Assembly: GCF_009828065.1 (NCBI RefSeq)
Contig: NZ_WTYK01000006.1
Coordinates: forward strand, 1-64,000
Direction of reading: 5' to 3'
Length of the DNA: 64,000 nt
DNA from: Croceibacterium soli
GTDB lineage: Bacteria; Pseudomonadota; Alphaproteobacteria; Sphingomonadales; Sphingomonadaceae
A model generated the notes under the pieces. The model ran no database searches and was not told the origin of the DNA. It saw nothing but the letters and a program-made list of their open reading frames with translations. Positions 25,856 to 35,249 of the stretch are shown in pieces. The position numbers and the translations under genes were made by a program. Each line of letters starts with the position of its first letter. The stretch's first letter is position 1.

Positions 25856-28800
25856 TCAGTCGGCGGTCAGGAGATCCTCCAGCAGCGCGCGGATCCGTTC
25901 GAGCCGCTGGTCCGGATCTTCGATCGGCTCCTTCAGCAAAAGCCGGCCGTTGCTCGGCTCCAGGCCCGCGACATCGGATCGGAACGAAGCCTCCCGCGGC
26001 GTCAGCGCGATGGCTGCAGGGCCTGCGTCAATCCGCGCGATTTCCGCCGATCGCGCCAGCATTCGCACGCGCGACACCTCGATCAGGCGCTGCGCTTCCA
26101 CGGGGAGCGCCCCGAAGCGGTCCTGCATCTCCGCCTCGAAGGCTTCAATGCCGGCCATGTCGGTGATGCGGGCAAGCCTGCTGTAGAGGGTGACCCGCAC
26201 GTCCAGCTCCGGGATCCAGGCCTCTGGCAAGTTGCCGGAGACTCCCAGGTGCAGCTCCGGCGCCCAATGCTCCACAACCTCGCCGCGAGCCGTGCGCAGC
26301 GCGCTGCCCAGCAGATGCTGGTAGAGGTCGACGCCGATCAGCTTCATGTGCCCGGCCTGTGCGTCTCCCAGCAAGTCGCCGGCGCCGCGCATGTCCAGGT
26401 CGCGGGCGCTGATGGCGAAGCCGGCGCCGAGCCGGTCGAACGCCTGCAGCGTGCGCAGCCGCTTGAGCGTCCGTTCCGCGATCGTCGCATCCGGATCGGT
26501 CAGCAGCAGGATCTGGCCCCGCCGGCTGCCCCGGCCGACACGCCCGCGCAGCTGGTGCAGCTGGGACAGGCCGAAGCGATCGGCGCGCCAGACGATCATG
26601 GTGTTGGCGCGCGGCACGTCCAGTCCGGCCTCGATGATGTTGGTCGCAAGCAGGACATCGCCGTCGCCGCCCGCGAAGCGGACCATGGCTTCGTCGATGT
26701 CTGCGGCAGCCATCTTGCCGTGGGCTTCCCGCACGGTGAGGTTGGGCACCAAAGCCGACAAGCGCTCGGCCATCGCCGCCATGTCTTCGATCCGCGGGAC
26801 GACCACGAAGCTTTGGCCACCCCGGCCTTTCTCGCGCATCAGGGCCGCGCGGACCCTGGCGGGCTCGAAGGTCCCGACGCTCGTGCGGATCGGCTGCCGG
26901 CGTGCGGGCGGCGTGGCGATAACGGAGACCTGCTGCAGTCCCACGAGTGCCGTCTGCAATGTGCGCGGGATGGGTGTCGCGGTCAGGGTCAACATATGGC
27001 AGTCGGCGGAAAGCCCGCGCAGCTTGGCCTTGTCTGCCGCCCCGAAGCGCTGCTCCTCGTCGATCACCACGAGCGCGAGGTCGTGATACTGCGCGCTCGC
27101 CAGGGCTCCCGTGCCGATCGCCACATGAATCGATCCGTCTGCCAGGCCTGCGTTGACCGCCTTCTTCTCGGCCGCGGTGGAGAGGCGGGACAGGCCGGCC
27201 ACGACTATGCCGGTGCCTTCGAACCTGCGGCGGAAGCTTTCGAGATGCTGGCGGACGAGCACGGTCGTCGGCGCTGCGATCACCGCCTGCTTCCCGGCGA
27301 GCGCGGTCAGGGCCGCGGCACGGATGGCCACTTCGGTCTTGCCGTAGCCGACGTCGCCGACGACCAGCCGGTCCATCGGCTTGCCGGACGCGAGTTCGGT
27401 CCGCACTAGGCCGATGGCCCTCGCCTGGTCCGGCGTCTCGGTGAACGGGAAGCCGGCTGCGAAGCGCTCGTAAGCGGCCGGGTCGGGCTCGATGACGGCG
27501 GCGGAACGGCCGTCCCGTTCGGCAGCAAGGGCCGTGAGGCCACGGGCGCTCTCCGCGATCGCCGCATTGATCGCCGAGCGCCGCTTCTCCCAGCCCGAGC
27601 CGTCCAGCCGGTCGAGCGTGACCGCATCGGCATCGGCACCGTAGCGCCACAGCCTGTCGGCATCGCTGACCGGGACGAGGCGCCTGGTTTCACCGGCGTA
27701 TTCGAGGACGATGGCATCCTCCGCATCGTCGCTGGTGCTGTCGATCGCCTCGAGGCCGACCACGCGCCCGATGCCGAAATCCTCATGGACGACGACGTCC
27801 CCGAGCCGGATCTCGCCGGCCTCGCCGTGCAGAACATCGAGACCGCTGTGCGCCGTCTCGCCCGTGGAAGCACGGCTCCCGAGCAGGTCGCCGGCGGCGA
27901 CGACGAGCAGGTCCGGGAGCGACCACCCCTGATCGACCGGCATTTCCATGATGGCCGCTGTGCCCGCCGGCGCTGCCGCGAACGCCCTCCAGCTCGGGAC
28001 CGCAACAGGATCGGATCCAAGGACTTTGGCCATGCGCCCGCCGAGGAAGCGCAAGTCGCGTGCGGCGCCGAGGACCATGACCCTGCCCCCGCTGCCGAGC
28101 ACGTCCTTCGCGGCGCGGGCGAAAGCGCGGTGCGGCGCTTTGCTCTCCACGAAACGCGGCACCGCCTGTGCTGCGGGCGGTTCGATGGAGCGCCGCGTCG
28201 CCAGGACTTCGTCCCATCGCTCACGATCCACGACCGGTACCGAACCGCCGCCTGCCGCAGCGTCGCGCGCCAGGGCGACGAACCGGTCCCGGCGCCGCGG
28301 TGCATCGGGATCGATCGCGATCGCCGCTTGGGGCAGATGCTCGAACAGGGTGACCCAGTCCTGGCCCACGACCGGTTCGGAAGCCCTGCCGATCTCGATC
28401 TTCTCGAGCGGGTCATTGCCCATCTGCGTCGAGGGATCGTAGATGCGGATGGAGACGATCCGGCCGTTTTCGACCTCGACGCGGGAGGGGTAGGAAGCAT
28501 CGGCCGGGAACAAGTCCACCACCTGTCCGCGCACGGCCATCTCGCCGGGTTCATCGACCCGGTCGTCCGCGAAATAGCCGATCTCCTCGAGAGTCGTGGC
28601 GAAAGTTTCGAGGTCAAGCTCGTCACCCACTTTCAGCGCGGGGGGCGCAGCGTCGAACCCCGATGGCGGCGGGTAGGCGCAGGCTGCCGCTTCGGCCGTG
28701 GTGACAAGCGCGATCCGGCCGCGGCCGCCCGTCGCCTGCGCCTGGCGCAGCTGCCGCAAGGCCGCGACGCGCCGGCCGATGTTGGCGGGCGAAGCGGGAG

Positions 28801-29038
28801 CGGAATCCCCGGGCAGCGCATCGCTCGAAGGGCAATGAATCACCACGTCTTCCGGCGCCGCCGATCGCAGCGCCGCGGCCACGGCTTCCGCCCGCTGCTC
28901 GTCGGACGCGACGAACATGACGTCCTCGGTTCCGAGCGCCTCGGCGAGGGTGACCGCCATAAGACCGATGGGAGCTCTCGAAAGCTCCGGCCGAGAGGCG
29001 CCCTGCCCCTCTCCCAAGCCCTGCTGATCAACGCGCAT
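25856..29038 (-). CDS. mfd: Mfd-like transcription-repair coupling factor (divergent)
   Basis: 1060-aa DNA translocase with the Mfd domain order. A UvrB-like N-terminal module has MAVRGQVVDLFPADASYPSRVE (about residues 165-187). An RNA polymerase-interacting domain follows (IRLGDVVVHEDFGIGRVVGLE). The helicase core has Walker A VGDVGYGKTEVA, motif II VIDEEQRFG, TLTATPIPRTLQ, IEAGLDVPRAN and QLHQLRGRVGRG. The TRG-type segment DMRGAGDLLGDAQAGHMK and a C-terminal D7-like region follow. It is about 90 residues shorter than E. coli Mfd and diverges in several normally conserved stretches, so it may be a paralogue. The ATG at 29038 follows a GGGGAG site. A LuxR-type gene lies 44 bp upstream on the same strand. 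Confidence 0.85.
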   Translation of the reverse strand: MRVDQQGLGEGQGASRPELSRAPIGLMAVTLAEALGTEDVMFVASDEQRAEAVAAALRSAAPEDVVIHCPSSDALPGDSAPASPANIGRRVAALRQLRQAQATGGRGRIALVTTAEAAACAYPPPSGFDAAPPALKVGDELDLETFATTLEEIGYFADDRVDEPGEMAVRGQVVDLFPADASYPSRVEVENGRIVSIRIYDPSTQMGNDPLEKIEIGRASEPVVGQDWVTLFEHLPQAAIAIDPDAPRRRDRFVALARDAAAGGGSVPVVDRERWDEVLATRRSIEPPAAQAVPRFVESKAPHRAFARAAKDVLGSGGRVMVLGAARDLRFLGGRMAKVLGSDPVAVPSWRAFAAAPAGTAAIMEMPVDQGWSLPDLLVVAAGDLLGSRASTGETAHSGLDVLHGEAGEIRLGDVVVHEDFGIGRVVGLEAIDSTSDDAEDAIVLEYAGETRRLVPVSDADRLWRYGADADAVTLDRLDGSGWEKRRSAINAAIAESARGLTALAAERDGRSAAVIEPDPAAYERFAAGFPFTETPDQARAIGLVRTELASGKPMDRLVVGDVGYGKTEVAIRAAALTALAGKQAVIAAPTTVLVRQHLESFRRRFEGTGIVVAGLSRLSTAAEKKAVNAGLADGSIHVAIGTGALASAQYHDLALVVIDEEQRFGAADKAKLRGLSADCHMLTLTATPIPRTLQTALVGLQQVSVIATPPARRQPIRTSVGTFEPARVRAALMREKGRGGQSFVVVPRIEDMAAMAERLSALVPNLTVREAHGKMAAADIDEAMVRFAGGDGDVLLATNIIEAGLDVPRANTMIVWRADRFGLSQLHQLRGRVGRGSRRGQILLLTDPDATIAERTLKRLRTLQAFDRLGAGFAISARDLDMRGAGDLLGDAQAGHMKLIGVDLYQHLLGSALRTARGEVVEHWAPELHLGVSGNLPEAWIPELDVRVTLYSRLARITDMAGIEAFEAEMQDRFGALPVEAQRLIEVSRVRMLARSAEIARIDAGPAAIALTPREASFRSDVAGLEPSNGRLLLKEPIEDPDQRLERIRALLEDLLTAD

Positions 29039-29082
29039 CGTCACTCCCCGGCCGCAACCGGAGGGCTGCGCGCGGGTCAACG

Positions 29083-29826
29083 TCAGACCGCGGCGGCTGT
29101 TCCGCGCGGCGTCGCCGGCAATCGTTCGGCGCGCGCATGATCGTTCGGCGGATCGAGGCGCATTCCTGCGCGCGCGGCTTTGACGGCTGCCTGGGTGCGG
29201 TTCGTCACGGCCAGCTTCACCAGCAGGGCGCGAACCCGCATTTTGATCGTGTTCTCGGCGGTGTGTTCCAGCAGGGCGATCTCCTTGTTGGAGTAGCCTT
29301 CGGATAGGAACCGCATCAGGCGGAGCTGGTCGTCCGTCAGCCCGGCGGAGCGGATCGCGGCGCGCTCCGCCGTGCCGTCCACCTGGCAGAAGCCGTCGAC
29401 CAGGACCCGCCGCCTGTTTGCGGCGAGCAGGGCGAAATGGGCGATGTCCTCGGTCGCCACGTCGAACGGGACGATCGAGACGCTGGCGCCGCGGGCGATC
29501 AGGGCAGCGAGGAACGGGCCTTCGCCGTTGCGGCTCATCACCACCCAGTTCTGGTCGCCGGCGTCATCGAGCATCGCGCACCCTTCGCCCAAGACCGGAT
29601 CGTCCTGCCCGGACTCCACGTAGAGGATCGCGCCGAAGTCCCCGTCCACGGCGGCCAGCGACGAGGCCCCGTAAGCAGAGACCAGGCCGGAGCGGTCGAG
29701 CGCCGCCTCGATCGCTTCGCGCAGGAAGCTTTCACGGCAGACGACCAGGATCTTCTTTCGCGCTGCGGGAAAGTCGACGATCTTCTGTCCGGGGTGGGGC
29801 GAGGGATCGGAGTGAAGCTCGTGCAT
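29083..29826 (-). CDS. LuxR-family transcriptional regulator with degenerate receiver-like domain
   Basis: 247-aa DNA-binding protein. Residues about 180-235 form a LuxR/FixJ helix-turn-helix (LTDDQLRLMRFLSEGYSNKEIALLEHTAENTIKMRVRALLVKLAVTNRTQAAVKA). The first ~150 residues have a receiver-like alternation (KILVVCRESFLREAIEAALDRSGL, AILYVESG, NWVVMSRNG) but lack the usual acidic pair and phosphorylatable Asp context, so it may act without phosphorylation. The pilus operon begins 571 bp away on the opposite strand, so control of the pilus is plausible. The start at 29826 is the first ATG after the upstream gap. Confidence 0.85.
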   Translation of the reverse strand: MHELHSDPSPHPGQKIVDFPAARKKILVVCRESFLREAIEAALDRSGLVSAYGASSLAAVDGDFGAILYVESGQDDPVLGEGCAMLDDAGDQNWVVMSRNGEGPFLAALIARGASVSIVPFDVATEDIAHFALLAANRRRVLVDGFCQVDGTAERAAIRSAGLTDDQLRLMRFLSEGYSNKEIALLEHTAENTIKMRVRALLVKLAVTNRTQAAVKAARAGMRLDPPNDHARAERLPATPRGTAAAV

Positions 29827-30397
29827 AGCGATGGCGCCTCGCAAGCTGTTGGCGGGATCGGACGAGCCGTATTCCCGGGGCGCTCGCGCTTGGCCGGGTA
29901 GGTGCCGGGCCAATCTGCCGACGGTCGGTTCGGGGATCCCCTCCGGCCCTAGGGTACTGCAGGCGGAAGCGAATCCAACTAGGTACCAGCACGGATCGCG
30001 GAAGCCGGACGCGGCCCGGCGACCGAATCAAGCAGCCGATCTCGCCGAAACCCTTTCGAGCGCGCCGGCAACCCGAAGTGTCCGCGCGAGCCCCTCCGGG
30101 CGTCCCGCCGCACTTCTGCCGGGGCCGCGCCGATCTCGGCCATCCGTCGCCGCCGGACGGGCCAGCCGGACGCCCGTTATCGCTTCCAGCGCCGCAACGG
30201 TCATGGCTAACGACACCTTTACCACGTGGAGCCGGCCCCTGCCGCCGCATAGAATTGCGGCGAGAGATGCAGCAGGGCCGATGCCGGATTGGGGAAGCTC
30301 TCGGGGGTTTTTCGCTACCAAGCCTGAACCGATCTTCGATCATCGAACCGAGCATGCGGTTTCTCTCGACGACTACCCGTCAACCAGGAGAACGATC
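29827..30397. other. 571-bp divergent regulatory region of the pilus operon
   Basis: No convincing gene is seen on either strand. The region separates the LuxR-type regulator from the pilin gene. A perfect palindrome TTCGAT-C-ATCGAA lies at 30335-30347, 51 bp upstream of the pilin start, and may be an operator. The pilin ribosome site is CAGGAGAACGATC just before 30398. Promoter boxes could not be assigned with confidence. Confidence 0.5.
30335..30347. promoter_or_regulatory. 13-bp palindrome upstream of pilin gene
   Basis: TTCGAT-C-ATCGAA is a perfect inverted repeat with a 1-nt centre, 51 bp before the pilin ATG. Its position suits a regulator or transcription start region. No partner is known. 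Confidence 0.3.
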
Positions 30398-30919
30398 ATG
30401 AAACGTCTTGCCAAGCTTATCATCGCCGCCGCCGTTCCCGCTCTGGCGTTCGCCGCCCCGGCGTCGGCCCAGGACACCGACTCCTTCGTCGTCAACCTCG
30501 CCGGCTCGGTCGACAGCGAGTGCGTGCTTCTGCCCGATGGCCCCGTCAACTTCGACGTGGACATGCTCGACGTCGGCAACCAGGGCCTGCTCGTCCTCGG
30601 TTATTCTTGCAACTCCCCCTACACGGTCTCGATCCAGTCGCTGAACGGCGGGATGCTGAACACCACCAGCGGCGGGGCCGTGAACATCCCCTACGCTCTC
30701 GAGGTGATCTCCACCCATGACGGCCCCGAAAGCTTCAATTCGGGCGACATCACCTCCCCCGTGGTCGTGGTGGAGGACACCGACTGGGTCAACATCGCGG
30801 CCAACGGCGGGCTCGCGGCAGGCAACCTGGATCTCAACTTCGCCGGACTGCTCGACGAATATGCAGTCGCAGGCGAATACTCCGACGAACTGACGTTCGT
30901 TCTCGAAGCGCAGCTCTGA
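30398..30919 (+). CDS. spore coat U/Csu-type pilin subunit
   Basis: 173-aa secreted protein. The signal peptide is MKRLAKLIIAAAVPALAFAAPASAQ. The mature part is beta-rich with two cysteines in the pattern SECVLL...YSCNSPYTVSIQSLNGG, and ends in a C-terminal strand (YSDELTFVLEAQL) that would be donated to the neighbouring subunit. This resembles the SCPU-domain subunits of archaic chaperone-usher pili. It is the first gene of the operon and is followed by a strong hairpin (30939-30963), consistent with its being made in excess over the chaperone and usher. Confidence 0.85.
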   Translation: MKRLAKLIIAAAVPALAFAAPASAQDTDSFVVNLAGSVDSECVLLPDGPVNFDVDMLDVGNQGLLVLGYSCNSPYTVSIQSLNGGMLNTTSGGAVNIPYALEVISTHDGPESFNSGDITSPVVVVEDTDWVNIAANGGLAAGNLDLNFAGLLDEYAVAGEYSDELTFVLEAQL

Positions 30920-30938
30920 AGACATTGGACGGAAAGGC

Positions 30939-30963
30939 GACCGGGGGCCGGCGGCCCCCGGTC
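30939..30963 (+). terminator. strong GC hairpin between pilin and chaperone genes
   Basis: An 11-bp perfect stem (GACCGGGGGCC / GGCCCCCGGTC) with a 3-nt loop. It lies 19 bp after the pilin stop and 21 bp before the chaperone start. There is no long T-run, so it is more likely an attenuator or mRNA 3'-end stabiliser than a full terminator. Confidence 0.65.
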
Positions 30964-30984
30964 ATCCTTCGATCGGGGTACCTT

Positions 30985-31743
30985 ATGCGCAGAGCGAAGC
31001 TGTTGTTCCCGTCGGTCCCGGCGGCGTTGCTGGCGGCCACGCCCACGGCCGCGCCGGGATACGATCTCCGCCCGATCGTGATCCAGCTGGCCCCGAGCGG
31101 GGCCGGTGCAAGCGACACGGTGGTCATCACCAACAGCCATGCCGTGCCGATCGCGATCGAGGTGCGCGCCTACCAGCGCTCGCAGAACCCGGACGGGACC
31201 GACCGGCGCATTCCGGAGGACAATGACATCATCATCACCCCGCCGCAGATGGTGATCGCGCCCGGCGCCAGCCAGTCGATCCGCCTTCGCTGGATCGGCG
31301 AGAGCAATCCCGAACGCGAGCTCGCCTTCCGCATCGTCACCGAACAGCTGCCCATCGCCCTGGGCCCGAAGCGCGCCGGCGAAGCAGTGGCGAACCTGTC
31401 GCTGGCCTACCGCTACGAGGCTGCACTCTATGTCGTGCCGCCCGCATCCAAGCCGGCCGCCCGCATCAGCCGCGCCGCGCCGGTGGAGGCGGACGGCAAG
31501 CGCTGGCTGGAACTGGACATCGCCAGCGAGGGAACGCGGCGCGCCATTCTCGACCAGCCTTCCGTCGCGGTCACGCCGCAGTCCGGGCAGCCGGCGGTTC
31601 TCGAAGGGGCGGCGGTGGCGCCGCTGGCGGCGCTCAATATCCTGTCCGGCGCCTATCGAACGGTGCGCCTGCCCTGGCCCGAGGGCGTGGCGTTCGGCCC
31701 GGTCGAGGCGGAGCTGCATACCGGCTACATGGTCTTCCAGTGA
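30985..31743 (+). CDS. periplasmic pilus chaperone (PapD-like)
   Basis: 252-aa chaperone that folds pilin subunits and delivers them to the usher. The N-terminal signal-like stretch leads to YDLRPIVIQLAPSGAGASDTVVITNSHAVPIAIEVRAYQR, the first Ig-like strand set. The conserved RIPEDNDIIITPPQMVIAPGASQSIRLRWIG segment and FRIVTEQLPI follow. The C-terminal domain (about residues 165-250) is less conserved. It belongs to the archaic (sigma/Csu) branch by neighbour context. The start ATG at 30985 lies after the hairpin, and the usher gene follows by 15 bp. Confidence 0.9.
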   Translation: MRRAKLLFPSVPAALLAATPTAAPGYDLRPIVIQLAPSGAGASDTVVITNSHAVPIAIEVRAYQRSQNPDGTDRRIPEDNDIIITPPQMVIAPGASQSIRLRWIGESNPERELAFRIVTEQLPIALGPKRAGEAVANLSLAYRYEAALYVVPPASKPAARISRAAPVEADGKRWLELDIASEGTRRAILDQPSVAVTPQSGQPAVLEGAAVAPLAALNILSGAYRTVRLPWPEGVAFGPVEAELHTGYMVFQ

Positions 31744-31758
31744 GTTCGGCGGCGGGTC

Positions 31759-34317
31759 ATGCGATCCGGCCCGATCCAGCGAACCGCCCGCTGCCTGCTG
31801 TGCCTGCTGGCCGTGCCCGCGCAGGCCGCGGCCGCGCAGCAGGCGCCTGCCCCTGCCCCGCCGGGCGGCGGGCGAGGCGTGGACGAGATCTTCCGGGAGG
31901 TCTTCGGCCGCGAGCGGCCGCCGGTGCTGGAGGACACCTACCCGGTCATCGTCGACGGGGTGAACGCCGGCCTGTTCAGGATCCGGCCGGACGACACCGC
32001 CGGCCAGGGCTCGGTCGAAGGGCGCTTCGTCGGCAGCATATTGGCCGATCTCACGATCGGCGAGCTGCGGGCCAAGCTGCTCCGGCTGGGCGAACAGGAG
32101 ACGGTCGGCTTTGCGCAACTGGTGCAGGCGGGCGTTTCGGCCCGGTTCGATCCGGCGGCGCTGACCCTGCATATCGGCATCCCGCTGGGCGCGCGGGGCA
32201 CGCGGCACATCGACATCCGCCGGCTGCGGGAGCAGGCGAACGTCGAGCATGCGCGGCAGGCCCGGGTTTCCGGCTACCTTTCGGCCCGCGCGGGTGCGGC
32301 GCTGGTGGAAAGCTCGCGCACCGCGGCCGAAGGGTTCGAGGACCTCGCCGCAGAATTCGATCTTGCGCTCAACGTCGGCCGTGTCGTGCTGGAGGCGGAG
32401 TTCGGCTACGACAGCGAAAGGGCGCGCGAGTGGAGCCGGGGTGACGTGCGCCTGGTCCACGACGACCGGGAGCACCTGATCCGCTACGAAGCGGGCGATC
32501 TGTCCCTGGGCAGGGGCCCGTTCCGATCCTCGAACAGGATCGGCGGCGTGGCCGTGTTCCGGAACTTCGGGATCGACCCGTACCGCAACATCCGCCCGAT
32601 CCCCTCGCGCGATTTCGTTCTGGAGCAGGCTGCGCGGGTCGAGGTGCTGTTGAACGGCGCGCCGCTGCGCACGCTCGACCTGCCCTCCGGCAACTACAAT
32701 CTGCGCAACTTCGCGCTCGTCCCCTCCGCCGCGAACGACATCGAACTGCGCATCACTTATCGCAGCGGCGAGACGGTCGTCCTGCTGTACCCGGCGTTCT
32801 ACGACCTGGACCTGCTGGAGTCCGGGCTGCTGGACTTCGCCGCCAATGTCGGCCTGCCCTACGACGACGAAGAGGGGCTGCGGTCCTACGACGCGGGCAA
32901 CTACAACGCCGTGGCCTACGCCCGTTACGGCCTTTCCCCCACGCTGACCGCCGGCCTGCACTGGCAGGGTGACCGCACGTTCGACACCGTCGGCACGGAC
33001 GTGGTCTGGGCTTCCCCGGTCGGGACCATCGGGGTCAACGCCTCCACAAATGTCCGCGATCCGGCGATCGGCAGCAGCCAGATCACAGTGCAGTACCGCT
33101 GGCGGGACAGCGATCGCAGCCTAGACCGCACCATCGACGGCCTGGTCACCATGACCGGCGCGCGATACCGCACGCTCGACCGGTTCTTCGGCCAGAGCCC
33201 GATAGCCCTGCAAGCCCGCGTCCGCGCCGGGCAGACCATCGGCCACGACGGGCGCCTGCAGCTTTACGGCGGCTACGACCGCGGGCGGGACGGCAGCGGC
33301 AATCGCCGGTACGGCGGCGGCAGCTACACGCACCAGTTCGCCTTCGGCGCGCTGACTTTCGGCCTGGAACACCGGGACGGGGACCGCCGCGAGCTCGCCG
33401 CGCGTACGGCCTTCTCGGTCCCGCTCGGCAGGGCGAGGCTCGGCGGCAGCGCGGAGACGTCGGACCACAGCGTGCGGCTGGACTACCGCGTTCCCACGCT
33501 GCCCGGCGTCGGCGGCTTCGGCTACAGCGCCAGCCTGGAGCGGCGCGACGGAGGCGACCGGCAGAGCCTGCGCGCGGACTACATCGGCAACCGCTTCGAG
33601 GCCGCCATCGCCCAGCGTGCCGAAAGCTTCTTCAGCAGCGGCACCCGGCGGGATCTGCGAACCGAGATCACGTTCGGGGCCGCGCTGGTCATGGCCGACG
33701 GGCATCTCGGCGTCGGCCGGCCGATCAGGAACAGCTTCGCCATCATCGCCCCGCACCGCGCGGCGCGCGAGTACGGAATCGCGGTGGAGCCGCGATCCGG
33801 CTTCGCCTCCACCGACACGCGCTATTCCGCCTACAGCGGCGCCCTGGGGCCGGCGGTGATCCCCGACCTGGCGGCCTATTTCGACCGCACGCTCCAGGTC
33901 CACGCGCCCGATGCGCCAGCCGGCACTTCGACGGGCGACCGGGTCTTCTCGGTCCGGCCGGGGCACCGTGCAGGCTATTTCCTGCTGGTCGGCGACGAGC
34001 GAAACGTATCGGTCGCCGGCAACATGGTGGACCGCGACGGCGACCCGGTCGCTTATGCCAGCGGCTTCGCCGAAGAAGTGGGCGGCAACGCGGGCCGAGA
34101 GCCGATCCCGGTGATCACCAATGCAGCGGGGCGCTTCTTCATCGAAGGGGTCGAGGCCGGTAAGAGCTACGCGATCAGCCTGGACCTGAAGGGCTCAGCG
34201 GCACGCGTCGTCCTCGAAGTGCCGGCAGATATCGCCGGGATCCATGCGCTTCCCGCACCCGTGGTGCTCGACATGGACGTGGAGCCCCCCGCCGCCAGCA
34301 AGGAAAATGGATCATGA
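31759..34317 (+). CDS. outer-membrane fimbrial usher protein
   Basis: 852-aa usher that secretes and assembles pilin-chaperone complexes across the outer membrane. A signal peptide (to about residue 27) precedes an N-terminal domain with FREVFGRERPPVLEDTYPVIVDGVNAGLFRI. The 24-strand beta-barrel has usher landmarks such as GVAVFRNFGIDPYRNIRPIPSRDFVLEQAARVEVLLNG and LPSGNYNLRNFALVPSAANDIELRI. A plug is expected within the barrel, and C-terminal Ig-like domains include NAAGRFFIEGVEAGKSYAISL. The size is normal. Its stop overlaps the next start (ATGA). Confidence 0.92.
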   Translation: MRSGPIQRTARCLLCLLAVPAQAAAAQQAPAPAPPGGGRGVDEIFREVFGRERPPVLEDTYPVIVDGVNAGLFRIRPDDTAGQGSVEGRFVGSILADLTIGELRAKLLRLGEQETVGFAQLVQAGVSARFDPAALTLHIGIPLGARGTRHIDIRRLREQANVEHARQARVSGYLSARAGAALVESSRTAAEGFEDLAAEFDLALNVGRVVLEAEFGYDSERAREWSRGDVRLVHDDREHLIRYEAGDLSLGRGPFRSSNRIGGVAVFRNFGIDPYRNIRPIPSRDFVLEQAARVEVLLNGAPLRTLDLPSGNYNLRNFALVPSAANDIELRITYRSGETVVLLYPAFYDLDLLESGLLDFAANVGLPYDDEEGLRSYDAGNYNAVAYARYGLSPTLTAGLHWQGDRTFDTVGTDVVWASPVGTIGVNASTNVRDPAIGSSQITVQYRWRDSDRSLDRTIDGLVTMTGARYRTLDRFFGQSPIALQARVRAGQTIGHDGRLQLYGGYDRGRDGSGNRRYGGGSYTHQFAFGALTFGLEHRDGDRRELAARTAFSVPLGRARLGGSAETSDHSVRLDYRVPTLPGVGGFGYSASLERRDGGDRQSLRADYIGNRFEAAIAQRAESFFSSGTRRDLRTEITFGAALVMADGHLGVGRPIRNSFAIIAPHRAAREYGIAVEPRSGFASTDTRYSAYSGALGPAVIPDLAAYFDRTLQVHAPDAPAGTSTGDRVFSVRPGHRAGYFLLVGDERNVSVAGNMVDRDGDPVAYASGFAEEVGGNAGREPIPVITNAAGRFFIEGVEAGKSYAISLDLKGSAARVVLEVPADIAGIHALPAPVVLDMDVEPPAASKENGS

Positions 34318-35243
34318 GACGGACAGTCGCCGCCGCCGGTCGCGCCCTCCTAGTCCTCGGCGCGGAAGCCGCGCTGGCGCAATCTGAACTCACCGAGCCA
34401 TGCCGCCTCGAACTCACCGGCGCCACGACGGTGGAGTGGCGCGGGCTGCATGGGCGGGGCTACGACGTGACCAGCCAGGAACAGGAGTTCGAGACGCTGC
34501 CCGTGGCGGTGCGGCACGAAGGCGCGGCCTGCGAATACTTCATCGCCGCGACGCCGTTGTCGTCCGGCGGCGAGGCCGTCCTGGTCGGCGCGGGCGACCG
34601 GCTATCGTGGGACTTGCGCAGCACGCCAACCGGGCCGTCGCTCGTCAGCCCCGATTTCCTCGGTCCGCTCGCGGGCCAGCTGGCGGGACGGTTCAAGGCC
34701 GGAGCCGGCACCCAGCCGCTATCGCTGTTCTTCACCATCCCGCCCGGCCAGTTCGTGCGCGGAGGACACTACCAAGGTGAGTTCGTGCTGCGGCTGTTCC
34801 GCCGGGACGGCGGCGCGCCCGAACTGCTGTCGGAACTGCCGGTCGCGGCCATTGCCGCCGTGCCTTCGATCCTGCAGGTCAGGTCGGACGACTTCACCGG
34901 CGGCTCTCGCGAGATCAGCATCGATCTCGGCAATCTCAACGATCCGGCCGTGCGCGCGATCAGCTTCGACATCCTCAGCAACACCGCCGTGGCGGTGGAC
35001 CTGACGTCGGCGGCCGGCGGCGTGCTGGCGCACCAGTTCGGCGGGCCGGGCGTTCCCTACCGATTGCGGCTGAACGGTGCGGCGGTACCGCTCGGCGGCC
35101 CGGCGCGGGAACGGCTCGACATGGCGGCGTCGGACGGCAGCCGGGCCGCCGTGGTCGAGATCTCCGTCCCTTCCACGGCCGGCCCACTGCCGGCCGGCCG
35201 CTACTCCGACACCCTGACAATGACCTTCATCGCCGAGTCCTGA
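34314..35243 (+). CDS. pilus tip subunit/adhesin-like protein (SCPU domain)
   Basis: 309-aa secreted protein at the end of the pilus operon. A signal peptide ends at about ALAQS. The N-terminal half (TEPCRLELTGATTVEWRGLHGRGYD, CEYFIAATPLSSGG) looks like a receptor domain, and the C-terminal half ends in a spore-coat-U-like strand set (LPAGRYSDTLTMTFIAES), the usual C-terminus for donor-strand exchange. The two-domain layout and last position match CsuE-type tip adhesins. The receptor is unknown. The ATG at 34314 overlaps the usher stop. Confidence 0.78.
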   Translation: MRRTVAAAGRALLVLGAEAALAQSELTEPCRLELTGATTVEWRGLHGRGYDVTSQEQEFETLPVAVRHEGAACEYFIAATPLSSGGEAVLVGAGDRLSWDLRSTPTGPSLVSPDFLGPLAGQLAGRFKAGAGTQPLSLFFTIPPGQFVRGGHYQGEFVLRLFRRDGGAPELLSELPVAAIAAVPSILQVRSDDFTGGSREISIDLGNLNDPAVRAISFDILSNTAVAVDLTSAAGGVLAHQFGGPGVPYRLRLNGAAVPLGGPARERLDMAASDGSRAAVVEISVPSTAGPLPAGRYSDTLTMTFIAES

Positions 35244-35249
35244 CGCCCG

